DNA of 6,031 nt, taken from contig CABSMB010000090.1 of NCBI GenBank assembly GCA_902478705.1, positions 1-6,031 of the forward strand, in the 5' to 3' direction. A program made the position numbers and the translations under genes. The notes under the pieces are model-generated. The model was not told the DNA's origin. It searched no databases and saw nothing but the letters and a program-made list of their open reading frames with translations. This document shows positions 1-5,367 of this stretch, piece by piece. This DNA is from an uncultured Collinsella sp. Lineage in GTDB: Bacteria; Actinomycetota; Coriobacteriia; Coriobacteriales; Coriobacteriaceae. The stretch's first letter is position 1, and the number at the start of each line of letters is the position of its first letter.

Positions 1-954
1 GGCGTCTCGGAGCAGACAGTCTCGCGTACAGTGCACGATTCGCCCAGCGTGCGCCCCGAGACCAAGGAGCGCGTGCGTGCCGCCATGCGCGAGCTGGGGT
101 ATCGCCCCAATTTTGCCGGTCGATCGCTGCGCCGCGGTAAGTTTAAGACCGTCGGCGTCGCCATGTTCAACATTACCGGCACCGGCAACCTCGACCGTAT
201 GGAGGGCTTTGCCGCCGCGGCCGACAAACACGGCTATGCCATCACCCTCACTAAAGTAGATGGACACCCCTATACCCTCGAGAGCGCATCGTCGCGTATG
301 AGCGCACTGCCGGTGGACGGTATAGTCGTGATTATGAACCGCATGCCGGCGGACTTTGGCACCTTTGAGCCGCTGCCCGGTATGCAGACGGTGCTCGTTA
401 CCATGCTGGAGCACCCGCTCTGTTCAACGGTCGATAACGACCAGTTCGATTGCTCGCGCCAAGTGGTCGAGTACTTGCTGGGGCAGGGGCACAAGACCGT
501 GCACTTTATCTCGTGCCCCGAGCGCTCGCTTTCGGGCATGCGGCGCGAGGAAGGCTGGCGTGAGACATTGCGTGCGCATGGCATTGAGCCACCGCAGCTC
601 GTCCGTGGCGACTGGACGGCGCAGAGTGGATATGCCGCCGGCCAGGTGCTTGCGGATGATCCGACCTGCACGGCCATTTATGCCTCCAACGATGCCATGG
701 CCTACGGCTGCATTCGCGGGCTCGAGTCGCGCGGAAAGCGCGTGCCCGAGGACGTGAGTGTGGTGGGTGTTGATGACAGCCTGGGCGATATCGTGCCCGA
801 CCGTCGCCTGACCACGGTGCGCTTTGACAACAAGCGCGTCGGCATGTGGGCGGTCGACAAGATTGCCGGCGCCGAGGGCGTTGCGCCCGGTGTGGAGCAC
901 AGGCTGTTTCCGGGCGAGCTCGTCGAGGGCGATACGGTGCGCGATGTACGCTAG
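1..954 (+). CDS. LacI-family transcriptional regulator, 5' end cut by window edge
   Basis: This is a sugar-responsive DNA-binding repressor or activator of the LacI/GalR family. The open frame runs from base 1, so the true start lies upstream. The first visible residues, GVSEQTVSR, align with residues 14-22 of E. coli LacI, so about 13 residues are missing and the full protein would be about 330 aa, normal for the family. Visible residues 1-36 are the end of the helix-turn-helix (RPETKERV, then ELGYRPN). The hinge helix is around 37-46 (AGRSLRRG), with Leu43 at the place of the minor-groove-intercalating leucine. The rest is a periplasmic-binding-protein-like sensor with the typical SNDAMA (229-234) and VPEDVSVVGVDD motifs. 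The sugar ligand cannot be read from the sequence. Its position 214 bp upstream of lacF in the same direction suggests a link with lactose/galactose use, but this is inference. The stop is TAG. Confidence 0.95.
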   Translation, partial: GVSEQTVSRTVHDSPSVRPETKERVRAAMRELGYRPNFAGRSLRRGKFKTVGVAMFNITGTGNLDRMEGFAAAADKHGYAITLTKVDGHPYTLESASSRMSALPVDGIVVIMNRMPADFGTFEPLPGMQTVLVTMLEHPLCSTVDNDQFDCSRQVVEYLLGQGHKTVHFISCPERSLSGMRREEGWRETLRAHGIEPPQLVRGDWTAQSGYAAGQVLADDPTCTAIYASNDAMAYGCIRGLESRGKRVPEDVSVVGVDDSLGDIVPDRRLTTVRFDNKRVGMWAVDKIAGAEGVAPGVEHRLFPGELVEGDTVRDVR

Positions 955-996
955 GGTGCGGACCTGTTTGGGTTGCCGATAATTGTGTTTGATATT

Positions 997-1095
997 GTTC
1001 GGATTGGCTTGAAAGCCGTTCACGGCTGAAAAGCAACCGTTCATAGCTCAAAATTGCATTTTGCGCTGTTCTTTTTTGTTTGAATGTTACTGTTC
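997..1095 (+). promoter_or_regulatory. Putative operator array and promoter region of lacF
   Basis: This AT-rich stretch between the regulator gene and lacF carries GTTC at 997-1000, 1018-1021 and 1039-1042, exactly 21 bp apart, then at 1068-1071 and 1092-1095. The second and third copies sit in longer direct repeats (1016-1032 and 1037-1053, 14 of 17 bases identical). TGTTCTTTTTTG (1067-1078) and GTTACTGTTC (1086-1095) recur in the lacA control region. TTGTTT (1076-1081) and CATACA (1100-1105) are a weak -35/-10 candidate pair with 18 bp spacing. Spacing by two helical turns fits cooperative binding on one DNA face. The binding protein is unknown; a DeoR-type LacR or the adjacent LacI-family protein are the candidates. 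Confidence 0.55.
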
Positions 1096-1118
1096 CTGCC
1101 ATACACAACGCAGCGCGT

Positions 1119-1128
1119 ATGCCCGGAC
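1119..1128 (+). repeat. Leader word shared with the lacA leader, copy 1
   Basis: The 10-mer ATGCCCGGAC lies 50 bases before the lacF start codon. The identical word lies in the lacA leader at 3058-3067. Both are followed by CGCGAT, immediately here and after five extra bases in lacA. It may be part of a common initially transcribed region or a remnant of promoter duplication; function unknown. Confidence 0.4.
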
Positions 1129-1168
1129 GCGATGCTCTCCGTTGGTTCATATGTGAAAGGAACGCAAT

Positions 1169-1507
1169 ATGGCAACCAAAGAAGAAATCTCGATGGTTGG
1201 ATTCGAGATTGTCGCATATGCGGGCGACGCCCAGACCGATCTGATTGCAGCGCTCGATGCTGCTCGCGAGGGCGATTTTGAAAAGGCCGAGCAGCTGCAC
1301 AAGGATGCGAGCGATGCGCTCATCGGCGCTCACGACACGCAGACCAAGCTGCTTTCGCAGGAGGCTGGCGGCGGCGAGATGGAGATGACCTTCATCATGG
1401 CCCATGCTCAGGATACTCTCATGACCACTATGATTTTGGAGAAGCAGGCCCGCTTCACCATCGATGCCTACAAGCGTATCGCCGAGCTCGAGGCCAAGCT
1501 CGCCTAA
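1169..1507 (+). CDS. lacF: PTS lactose/cellobiose-family EIIA component (LacF)
   Basis: This is a cytoplasmic phosphocarrier of the lactose-class phosphotransferase system: it takes phosphate from HPr on a histidine and passes it to the EIIB domain of the sugar transporter. The 112-aa product has the usual family length (about 105-115) and the landmarks GFEIVAYAGDA (11-21) and a TFIMAHAQDTLMTT segment (74-87). His79 corresponds to the phosphorylated His78 of lactococcal LacF, and Asp82 to the metal-binding Asp81. A three-helix-bundle fold is expected. AAAGGA at 1156-1161 precedes the ATG by 7 bases. The gene is unusual in standing alone between a regulator and an unrelated membrane protein gene, with its own terminator; in lactococci lacF lies inside lacABCDFEGX. 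The nearby lacAB-lacX-lacC genes favour lactose/galactose as substrate, but this EIIA family also serves cellobiose and chitobiose. Confidence 0.93.
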   Translation: MATKEEISMVGFEIVAYAGDAQTDLIAALDAAREGDFEKAEQLHKDASDALIGAHDTQTKLLSQEAGGGEMEMTFIMAHAQDTLMTTMILEKQARFTIDAYKRIAELEAKLA

Positions 1508-1534
1508 CGAGCCCTCACAACCAAGTCCCCTTCC

Positions 1535-1568
1535 AAAAGCTCTGCCGTTACCCGCGGCAGGGCTTTTT
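1535..1568 (+). terminator. Rho-independent terminator of lacF
   Basis: Bases 1535-1547 pair with 1555-1567 in a 13-bp stem (one G-T wobble) around a 7-base loop. The 3' arm ends in TTTTT. It starts 28 bases after the lacF stop and isolates lacF as a single-gene transcript. Confidence 0.9.
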
Positions 1569-1581
1569 CTGTCCTCCTCCA

Positions 1582-1648
1582 AGTTGCGGTGAAATAGGGA
1601 CTGAATAGGGGCCGGCGGGCGCAAAACAATCCCTATTCCACCGCAACT
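1582..1648. repeat. Long imperfect inverted repeat, possible dispersed intergenic element
   Basis: Arm 1582-1600 (begins AGTTGCGGTG) and arm 1630-1648 (ends CACCGCAACT) are complementary at 18 of 19 positions around a 29-base loop. Inside the loop a second copy of the inner word, GAATAGGG (1603-1610), can also pair perfectly with CCCTATTC (1631-1638), so the 3' arm has two competing partners. There is no U-tract and the lacF terminator lies just upstream, so this is not a simple terminator. It looks like a REP/MITE-type intergenic repeat; dispersal in the genome is inferred, not seen. Confidence 0.7.
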
Positions 1649-1658
1649 CATCCCGAGA

Positions 1659-1699
1659 TAGTCATTGGAGACGTTCTTAAACGACTAGTCATTGGGGAC
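1659..1699. repeat. Tandem 14-base direct repeat (TAGTCATTGGRGAC)
   Basis: TAGTCATTGGAGAC at 1659-1672 is repeated with one change (TAGTCATTGGGGAC) at 1686-1699, with a 27-bp period. The spacer and second copy include the palindrome GACTAGTC (1683-1690). It directly follows the 1582-1648 inverted repeat, and the two may belong to one compound intergenic element. Confidence 0.6.
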
Positions 1700-1748
1700 A
1701 GTCTTGGTGCGCTCCGTTGGTCCTCCCGTTCGATTTTTGCTCGGTGGG

Positions 1749-1754
1749 TATACT
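1749..1754 (+). promoter_or_regulatory. Probable -10 element for the membrane protein gene
   Basis: TATACT is one change from the sigma-70 TATAAT consensus and lies 38 bases before the ATG at 1793. No good -35 sits 16-18 bp upstream (CCGTTC at 17 bp spacing), so the promoter may be weak, activator-dependent, or differently placed. Confidence 0.4.
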
Positions 1755-1792
1755 TCCTTTCGCATTAAACGCCGGAATGAGGAGGTATCCAA

Positions 1793-2824
1793 ATGCCGGA
1801 TAACGGGTCAATACAAAAAAGAGACGCGCACGAGATGGCTCATGGGCGTCCTGTCCAGATAACCGAGCACACGACGGTAACCGAGCTGCAGCCCAGCCTG
1901 TCCGATGTCGTGTGCGCAAACAAAAAGCTGCAGATTGGCCTTATCGTTGCGCTCGTGGTACTGGCGCTGCTGTCGGGCTTTGTAGCTCGTCCGCATTTCG
2001 CCGATACCAAAACTTGGGACTCCACCATCGAGGTCATCGATCAAAAGAAAGGTAACGTACTGGCGCTCACGGCTTCATGCGTTGCTCTATCTGCGGGTAT
2101 TACGGCGCTGCCGGGTGATACGGGAACGCCGGTTGCCGAGCAGCTCGCGCAGCTTTCAGGCAACCTTGGTATCGTGCTTGCCGTGCTATACCTAGAGAAA
2201 TATTTGCTCACGATTTTGTGGTCGGTTGGCTTGGGCATCTTAATCCCGTTTGCGTTGGTGCTCTTTGCGGTGTCGCTTGGCATTCACGGGCGCTGGAGTA
2301 CGAGCGCCGTCCTGCGCCGTGTGGCGACGCGCGTGCTGGTGGTTGCCGTGATCGGCATGGCGCTCGTACCCGCGAGCGTATGGGTGTCGCAGAAGGTCGA
2401 TGAAACGTATCGCGTAAGTATTGAGCAAGCTGAGCAAAAGGCTGCGGACGCTGCGGATGTGGCCGACACCACGGACAAGTCAGCCGAGACCAGCTCAAAA
2501 TCGAACAAGAAAAAATCCGAGGCCAAGGAGTCCAAAAACGTGCTCGAGCAGTTGACTGACGGGGCATCGAGCCTTGTTACGTCGGTGACCAGCGGCGCCA
2601 AGCAGATGACCGATGAGATCGTGCATCAGGTGACCGATCTCATCGAAGGCGTCATCGTGATGATCGTGACCTCGTGTGTGATTCCTCTACTGGTGCTCGT
2701 GGCGTTCCTATGGCTAGGACACGTGCTGCTGGGGATCGATATCTCCGGTCCCGCGAACTATCTGACGGGTCGTTTCTTGAGCGCTCCGTCCAGACATGCC
2801 AAGAAGAGCGGGCAGTCTGAGTAG
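1793..2824 (+). CDS. Conserved-looking multi-pass membrane protein of unknown function
   Basis: I do not recognise a named family for this 343-aa protein. The start is well supported: GAGGAGGT at 1779-1786, 6 bases before the ATG. Residues 1-46 are soluble and end in KK. Hydrophobic segments are at about 47-65, 88-106 (weaker), 125-141, 143-164, 181-199 and 284-313. An Arg-rich stretch (166-180) and a basic C-terminus (HAKKSGQSE) suggest these parts are cytoplasmic. Between the last two segments lies a charged, low-complexity linker (about 205-250, rich in Ala, Lys, Ser, Asp, Glu) followed by a possible amphipathic stretch (250-283). The block LPGDTGTPVAEQLAQLSGNL (106-125) with LEKYLL (134-139) looks like the conserved core. 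It has its own -10 and terminator and no apparent metabolic tie to the flanking lac genes. No catalytic motif is visible. Confidence 0.88.
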   Translation: MPDNGSIQKRDAHEMAHGRPVQITEHTTVTELQPSLSDVVCANKKLQIGLIVALVVLALLSGFVARPHFADTKTWDSTIEVIDQKKGNVLALTASCVALSAGITALPGDTGTPVAEQLAQLSGNLGIVLAVLYLEKYLLTILWSVGLGILIPFALVLFAVSLGIHGRWSTSAVLRRVATRVLVVAVIGMALVPASVWVSQKVDETYRVSIEQAEQKAADAADVADTTDKSAETSSKSNKKKSEAKESKNVLEQLTDGASSLVTSVTSGAKQMTDEIVHQVTDLIEGVIVMIVTSCVIPLLVLVAFLWLGHVLLGIDISGPANYLTGRFLSAPSRHAKKSGQSE

Positions 2825-2858
2825 GCGGCAAAGCGATCCTTGGAAGATCAACCGTAAG

Positions 2859-2894
2859 AAGGGCGGCCGAGACGAGTTCTCGGCCGCCCTTTTG
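2859..2894 (+). terminator. Rho-independent terminator of the membrane protein gene
   Basis: A perfect 14-bp GC-rich stem (2859-2872 with 2878-2891) encloses a 5-base loop and runs into TTTTGTTTG. It begins 34 bases after the TAG stop and separates this gene from the lacA operon. Confidence 0.93.
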
Positions 2895-2953
2895 TTTGTT
2901 GAACACATGGTCGCTACGTCCGCGCCTGGTCCAAACGGTCAGCAATCATCTGA

Positions 2954-3046
2954 GAACGGTATTTGTTCAAAAAAGAACAAAGATAAACAAATAGTTGTTG
3001 CAGTTACTGTTCGAATGTGTTCAAATAAACATGAACAGTGAAGAAC
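2954..3046 (+). promoter_or_regulatory. Putative operator array and promoter region of the lacAB operon
   Basis: Two blocks of GTTC/GAAC half-sites lie in an AT-rich island. The upstream block has GAAC at 2954-2957, GTTC at 2965-2968 and GAAC at 2975-2978 (11 and 10 bp steps); the last two form the perfect palindrome TTTGTTC-N6-GAACAAA (2962-2981). The downstream block is symmetric about 3027.5: GTTC at 3009-3012 and 3019-3022, GAAC at 3033-3036 and 3043-3046, with 10-bp steps on each arm; ACTGTTC/GAACAGT (3006-3012 and 3033-3039) is also a 7-bp inverted pair. TGTTC...GAACA half-sites resemble known operators of DeoR-family repressors such as GlpR. Repressor identity and the exact promoter are inferred; TTGCAG (2998-3003) is a possible -35, but no convincing -10 follows. 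Confidence 0.6.
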
Positions 3047-3057
3047 CGCACATTCAG

Positions 3058-3067
3058 ATGCCCGGAC
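3058..3067 (+). repeat. Leader word shared with the lacF leader, copy 2
   Basis: ATGCCCGGAC is identical to 1119-1128 and lies 74 bases before the lacA start, downstream of the operator array. The remaining leader (3068-3119) shows no hairpin or upstream reading frame that I can support. Confidence 0.4.
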
Positions 3068-3131
3068 CTGAACGCGATTCAACACTTCCAAACAGAAACT
3101 ACGCACCTGCGTATCTCTCAAGGAGGATGTC

Positions 3132-3560
3132 ATGAGGGTTGTAATCGCTTCCGATGCCGACGGTATGTCGATGAAGGAGTCCATCAAGGAGATGCTCATC
3201 GCCGACGGTCACGAGGTCGTCGACTATTCCGAGACCCCTGCCGCGGACTTTGTCGATTCCGCGACCGCCGTTGCCAAGGACCTGCTGGAGCACAAGGATT
3301 CCCAGGGCTTCGCATTCGATAAGTACGGCGTCGGCTCCTATATGGCCGCTGTCAAGATCAAGGGCATGGTCGTCGCCAACATTTCCGACGAGCGTTCCGC
3401 TTACATGACCCGCGAGCACAACGGCTCGCGCATGGTCACCATGGGCCCGGGCGTTGTGGGCACCGAGGTCGCTAAGAAGATCGCCCGTGAGTTCCTGCGC
3501 GCCCAGTACGCCGGCGGCCGTCACCAGATCCGTGTCGACATGCTCAACAAGATGGCCTAA
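3132..3560 (+). CDS. lacA: Galactose-6-phosphate isomerase subunit LacA
   Basis: LacA is one half of the heteromeric cytoplasmic LacAB isomerase, which converts D-galactose-6-phosphate to D-tagatose-6-phosphate, the first step of the tagatose-6-phosphate pathway. The 142-aa product has the normal length (about 141) and RpiB/LacAB fold landmarks. The block KIKGMVVANISDERSAYMTR (75-94) and the C-terminal GGRHQIRVDMLNKM segment (128-141) are nearly the same as lactococcal LacA as I recall it. His96, Asn97, Arg130 and Arg134, the residues LacA contributes to the shared active site in the described LacAB structure, are all present at these positions. The catalytic cysteine motif of LacB is replaced here by YGVGSY (65-70), as expected for LacA. 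AAGGAGG (3120-3126) lies 5 bases before the ATG. It is first gene of the lacA-lacB-lacX-lacC cluster, behind the 2954-3046 operator region. Confidence 0.96.
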   Translation: MRVVIASDADGMSMKESIKEMLIADGHEVVDYSETPAADFVDSATAVAKDLLEHKDSQGFAFDKYGVGSYMAAVKIKGMVVANISDERSAYMTREHNGSRMVTMGPGVVGTEVAKKIAREFLRAQYAGGRHQIRVDMLNKMA

Positions 3561-3623
3561 CGAGAGCCACCGAGAACTCGAACTTCTACCTCAACTTGTG
3601 AATTCAGACGAAAGGACGTTCTG

Positions 3624-4148
3624 ATGAAGAAGACCATCGCAATCGGTTGCGACCATATCGTTACGGACGAGAAGATCTATCTGGCCGACCGCCTGGAGCA
3701 GGCTGGCTACAAGGTGCTCGACTGCGGCACCTACAGCCACACCCGTACGCACTATCCCATCTACGGTAAGGCCGTGGGCGAGGCTGTTGCCAGCGGCAAG
3801 GCCGACTTTGGCGTGGCCCTGTGCGGCACCGGCATTGGCATCACCAACGCCGTCAACAAGGTTCCCGGCGCCCGCTGTGCCCTGGTTCGCGACATGACTT
3901 CTGCCCTGTATGCCCGTCGCGAGCTCAACGCCAACATCGTGGGCTTTGGCGGCAAGATCACCGGCGAGTTCCTGATGGCCGATATCATGCTTGCCTTCCT
4001 GGAGGAGCCCTACGAGAAGACCCCCGAGCACGATGCCCTGATCGCCAAGATCGATGCCTGCAATAAGGCCGACGCCGAGGCTCAGGCTGACCCGCACTTC
4101 TTTGACGAGTTCCTCGAGAAGTGGGACCGCGGCGAATACCACGACTAA
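3624..4148 (+). CDS. lacB: Galactose-6-phosphate isomerase subunit LacB
   Basis: LacB is the partner of LacA and carries the catalytic cysteine of the galactose-6-phosphate isomerase. The 174-aa product (family about 171) starts with [17 protein letters not shown], typical of the subunit. Asp10, Tyr44, Cys67 in the CGTGIGI loop and Thr69 correspond to Asp8, Tyr42, Cys65 and Thr67 described for Lac[21 protein letters not shown] (88-107) and the C-terminal [12 protein letters not shown] are strong family signatures. AAAGGA at 3611-3616 lies 7 bases before the ATG, and the 63-base gap to lacA has no terminator, so the two are probably co-transcribed and made in matched amounts. Directly after the stop come a perfect Shine-Dalgarno-like word and a hairpin (4153-4180). 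Confidence 0.97.
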   Translation: MKKTIAIGCDHIVTDEKIYLADRLEQAGYKVLDCGTYSHTRTHYPIYGKAVGEAVASGKADFGVALCGTGIGITNAVNKVPGARCALVRDMTSALYARRELNANIVGFGGKITGEFLMADIMLAFLEEPYEKTPEHDALIAKIDACNKADAEAQADPHFFDEFLEKWDRGEYHD

Positions 4149-4152
4149 GGAG

Positions 4153-4180
4153 GTTACGCGGTTTTACCAAACCGCGTAAC
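4153..4180 (+). other. Perfect hairpin after lacB without U-tract
   Basis: GTTACGCGGTTT (4153-4164) and AAACCGCGTAAC (4169-4180) form a perfect 12-bp stem with a TACC loop, 4 bases after the lacB stop. The 3' flank is GGGTCGACG, not a T-run, so intrinsic termination is unlikely to be efficient. It could be an mRNA 3'-end stabiliser or processing site, or slow RNA polymerase and so lower expression of the downstream genes relative to lacAB. Confidence 0.65.
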
Positions 4181-4432
4181 GGGTCGACGCTGCGCGACGC
4201 TCGCTGACGTTGAGGGTGCCTGTGGGGTTACCGCTGTTGTTGCGAAGCGTTCTGGTACGGCAAGTTGCTCCGATAACACGTTTGCTTGCTGAGCTTGTGT
4301 GCTTCGCTCTTGGCGGTACTCGGCATTCTGCAGCTTTTCAATTGACGGCTCGCGTTTCTGTAATGGGGCGCGGGCCAGTTTTCTATCAGCCCTATTGACT
4401 TGGTGGGCTGTCGTAAGAAAGGGAAGGCTCCT
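4181..4432 (+). other. Long gap between lacB and the epimerase gene
   Basis: No gene is supported in these 252 bases, an unusually long gap for an operon. A distant 7-bp inverted pair (GCGAAGC 4242-4248, GCTTCGC 4301-4307) is the only other symmetry seen and is weak. TTGACG (4342-4347) resembles a -35, but TGTAAT (4359-4364) is only 11 bp away, so no proper promoter is called. A separate promoter for lacX-lacC here remains possible. Confidence 0.4.
4421..4427 (+). promoter_or_regulatory. Ribosome binding site deciding the epimerase start
   Basis: GGGAAGG lies 5 bases before ATG 4433. An in-frame TTG at 4400 would add 11 residues (including GCRKKGKAP), but it has no good binding site, and the extension would be translated from the Shine-Dalgarno region itself. 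ATG 4433 is therefore preferred. Confidence 0.75.
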
Positions 4433-5314
4433 ATGGAGTTTGTTCTTGATAACGGTTCTATCCGCGTAGCACTGAGCACGGCGGGCGGGTCGTTCACTTC
4501 TATTACGGCCAACGGCCGTGAGTACCTGTGGCAGGGCGACCCGGCGGTCTGGTCGGGCCAGGCACCCATTTGCTTCCCGATCTGCGGCGGCCTTCGTGAC
4601 GGTCACGCAATGACCATGGGCGGCCGCGAGGTAAAGCTCGCCCGCCACGGTTTTGCGCGCAAGCAGGAGTGGAAGCTCGAGGAACAGAGCGACAACATGG
4701 TTGCGCTGAGCCTAAGCTCTGCCGACCATGCCGAGTTGCTCGAGCAGTACCCGTATCCGTTTAAGATCGTTGCTCGTTACACGATCGATTCGGAAAAGGT
4801 GAACGTGTCCTACGAGGTGACCAATGAGGGCACCGAGGACATGCCATTCTTTGTGGGCGGTCACCCCGGCTTTAAGTGCCCGCTCGACGAGGGTGAGTCC
4901 TATGACGACTATGAGCTCCGTTTTGAGCAGCGCGAGGCCGACGAGCTGTGTACTGCCGTTCCCTCGACGGGCCTGATTGATGTTGAGCATCGCAGCAAGA
5001 ACCCGATGGTCGGCCACGACTTGCCGCTTACCCACGAACTCTTCGACTTCGCGGAGACCATCTTTGACGTGCTTGAGAGCCGCGTGGTTACGCTGACCAA
5101 GAAAACTGAGGACAAGGGCGTGCGCCTGACGTTCCCCGATATGCCGTACCTGATTGTGTGGAGCAAGCCCGAGGGCGACTTTGTGGCTGTTGAACCGTGG
5201 GGCGGCCTGTCCACCTGCTCCGACGAGGACGATATTCTGGAGCACAAGCGTGGCTGCCTGGTTGCCAAGCCGGGGGAGACCGTTACCCGCGGCTTTGAGA
5301 TCGAGATCCTTTAA
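4433..5314 (+). CDS. lacX: Aldose 1-epimerase family protein, LacX-like
   Basis: This 293-aa cytoplasmic protein belongs to the galactose-mutarotase-like superfamily, which interconverts alpha and beta anomers of aldoses or sugar phosphates. The beta-sandwich signature is seen in PICFPICGGLRDG (45-57), RHGFAR (71-76), GGHPGFKCPL (142-151) and VAVEPWGG (251-258). By family analogy His72 and His144 would handle the ring oxygen and Glu254 would be the general base. Length and motifs fit LacX, the epimerase-like protein (about 299 aa) at the end of the lactococcal lac operon, better than classical GalM (about 340 aa). Lying between lacB and lacC supports a role on galactose-6-phosphate or galactose anomers feeding LacAB, but the substrate is inferred. 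The stop is TAA, with 53 bases to lacC. Confidence 0.92.
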   Translation: MEFVLDNGSIRVALSTAGGSFTSITANGREYLWQGDPAVWSGQAPICFPICGGLRDGHAMTMGGREVKLARHGFARKQEWKLEEQSDNMVALSLSSADHAELLEQYPYPFKIVARYTIDSEKVNVSYEVTNEGTEDMPFFVGGHPGFKCPLDEGESYDDYELRFEQREADELCTAVPSTGLIDVEHRSKNPMVGHDLPLTHELFDFAETIFDVLESRVVTLTKKTEDKGVRLTFPDMPYLIVWSKPEGDFVAVEPWGGLSTCSDEDDILEHKRGCLVAKPGETVTRGFEIEIL

Positions 5315-5331
5315 CGAGTTATCGTATGTTT

Positions 5332-5351
5332 GGGGCGGGTCATGCCGCCCC
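5332..5351 (+). other. GC-only hairpin between lacX and lacC
   Basis: GGGGCGG (5332-5338) and CCGCCCC (5345-5351) pair perfectly around a 6-base loop. There is no following T-run. It ends 5 bases before the lacC ribosome binding site (AGGAG, 5357-5361) and could affect lacC translation or mRNA processing; it is not a terminator. Confidence 0.5.
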
Positions 5352-5367
5352 GGAACAGGAGTTCAAT

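Noticed and set aside
1014..1027. AGCCGTTCACGGCT palindrome as a terminator for the LacI-family gene
   Set aside because: The stem is only 5-6 bp and no T-run follows; it is better explained as part of the 21-bp phased repeat. No terminator for the regulator is supported.
506..1651. A 381-codon open frame on the minus strand
   Set aside because: It covers lacF, the regulator's end and intergenic repeats on the opposite strand, and its translation is Arg/Pro/Ala-rich, as expected of an antisense shadow in GC-rich DNA.
3591..4142. A 183-codon minus-strand open frame across lacB
   Set aside because: It is antisense to a clearly conserved gene and made of low-complexity Gly/Ala/Val/Leu sequence; a codon-bias shadow.
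4342..4364. TTGACG...TGTAAT as a promoter for lacX-lacC
   Set aside because: The spacer is 11 bp, far below the 16-18 bp needed.
4400..4432. Upstream TTG start for the epimerase
   Set aside because: It has no good ribosome binding site, and the extra residues would be encoded by the purine-rich site serving ATG 4433; family proteins start near MEFVLDNG.
4712..5245. A 177-codon minus-strand open frame across the epimerase gene
   Set aside because: It is fully inside a conserved gene with all family motifs, and has no independent ribosome binding site or recognisable motif.
5353..5364. GAAC-N4-GTTC around the lacC ribosome binding site as another operator
   Set aside because: Only 4-bp half-sites, opposite polarity to the main palindromes, and forced by the Shine-Dalgarno context; too weak to claim.
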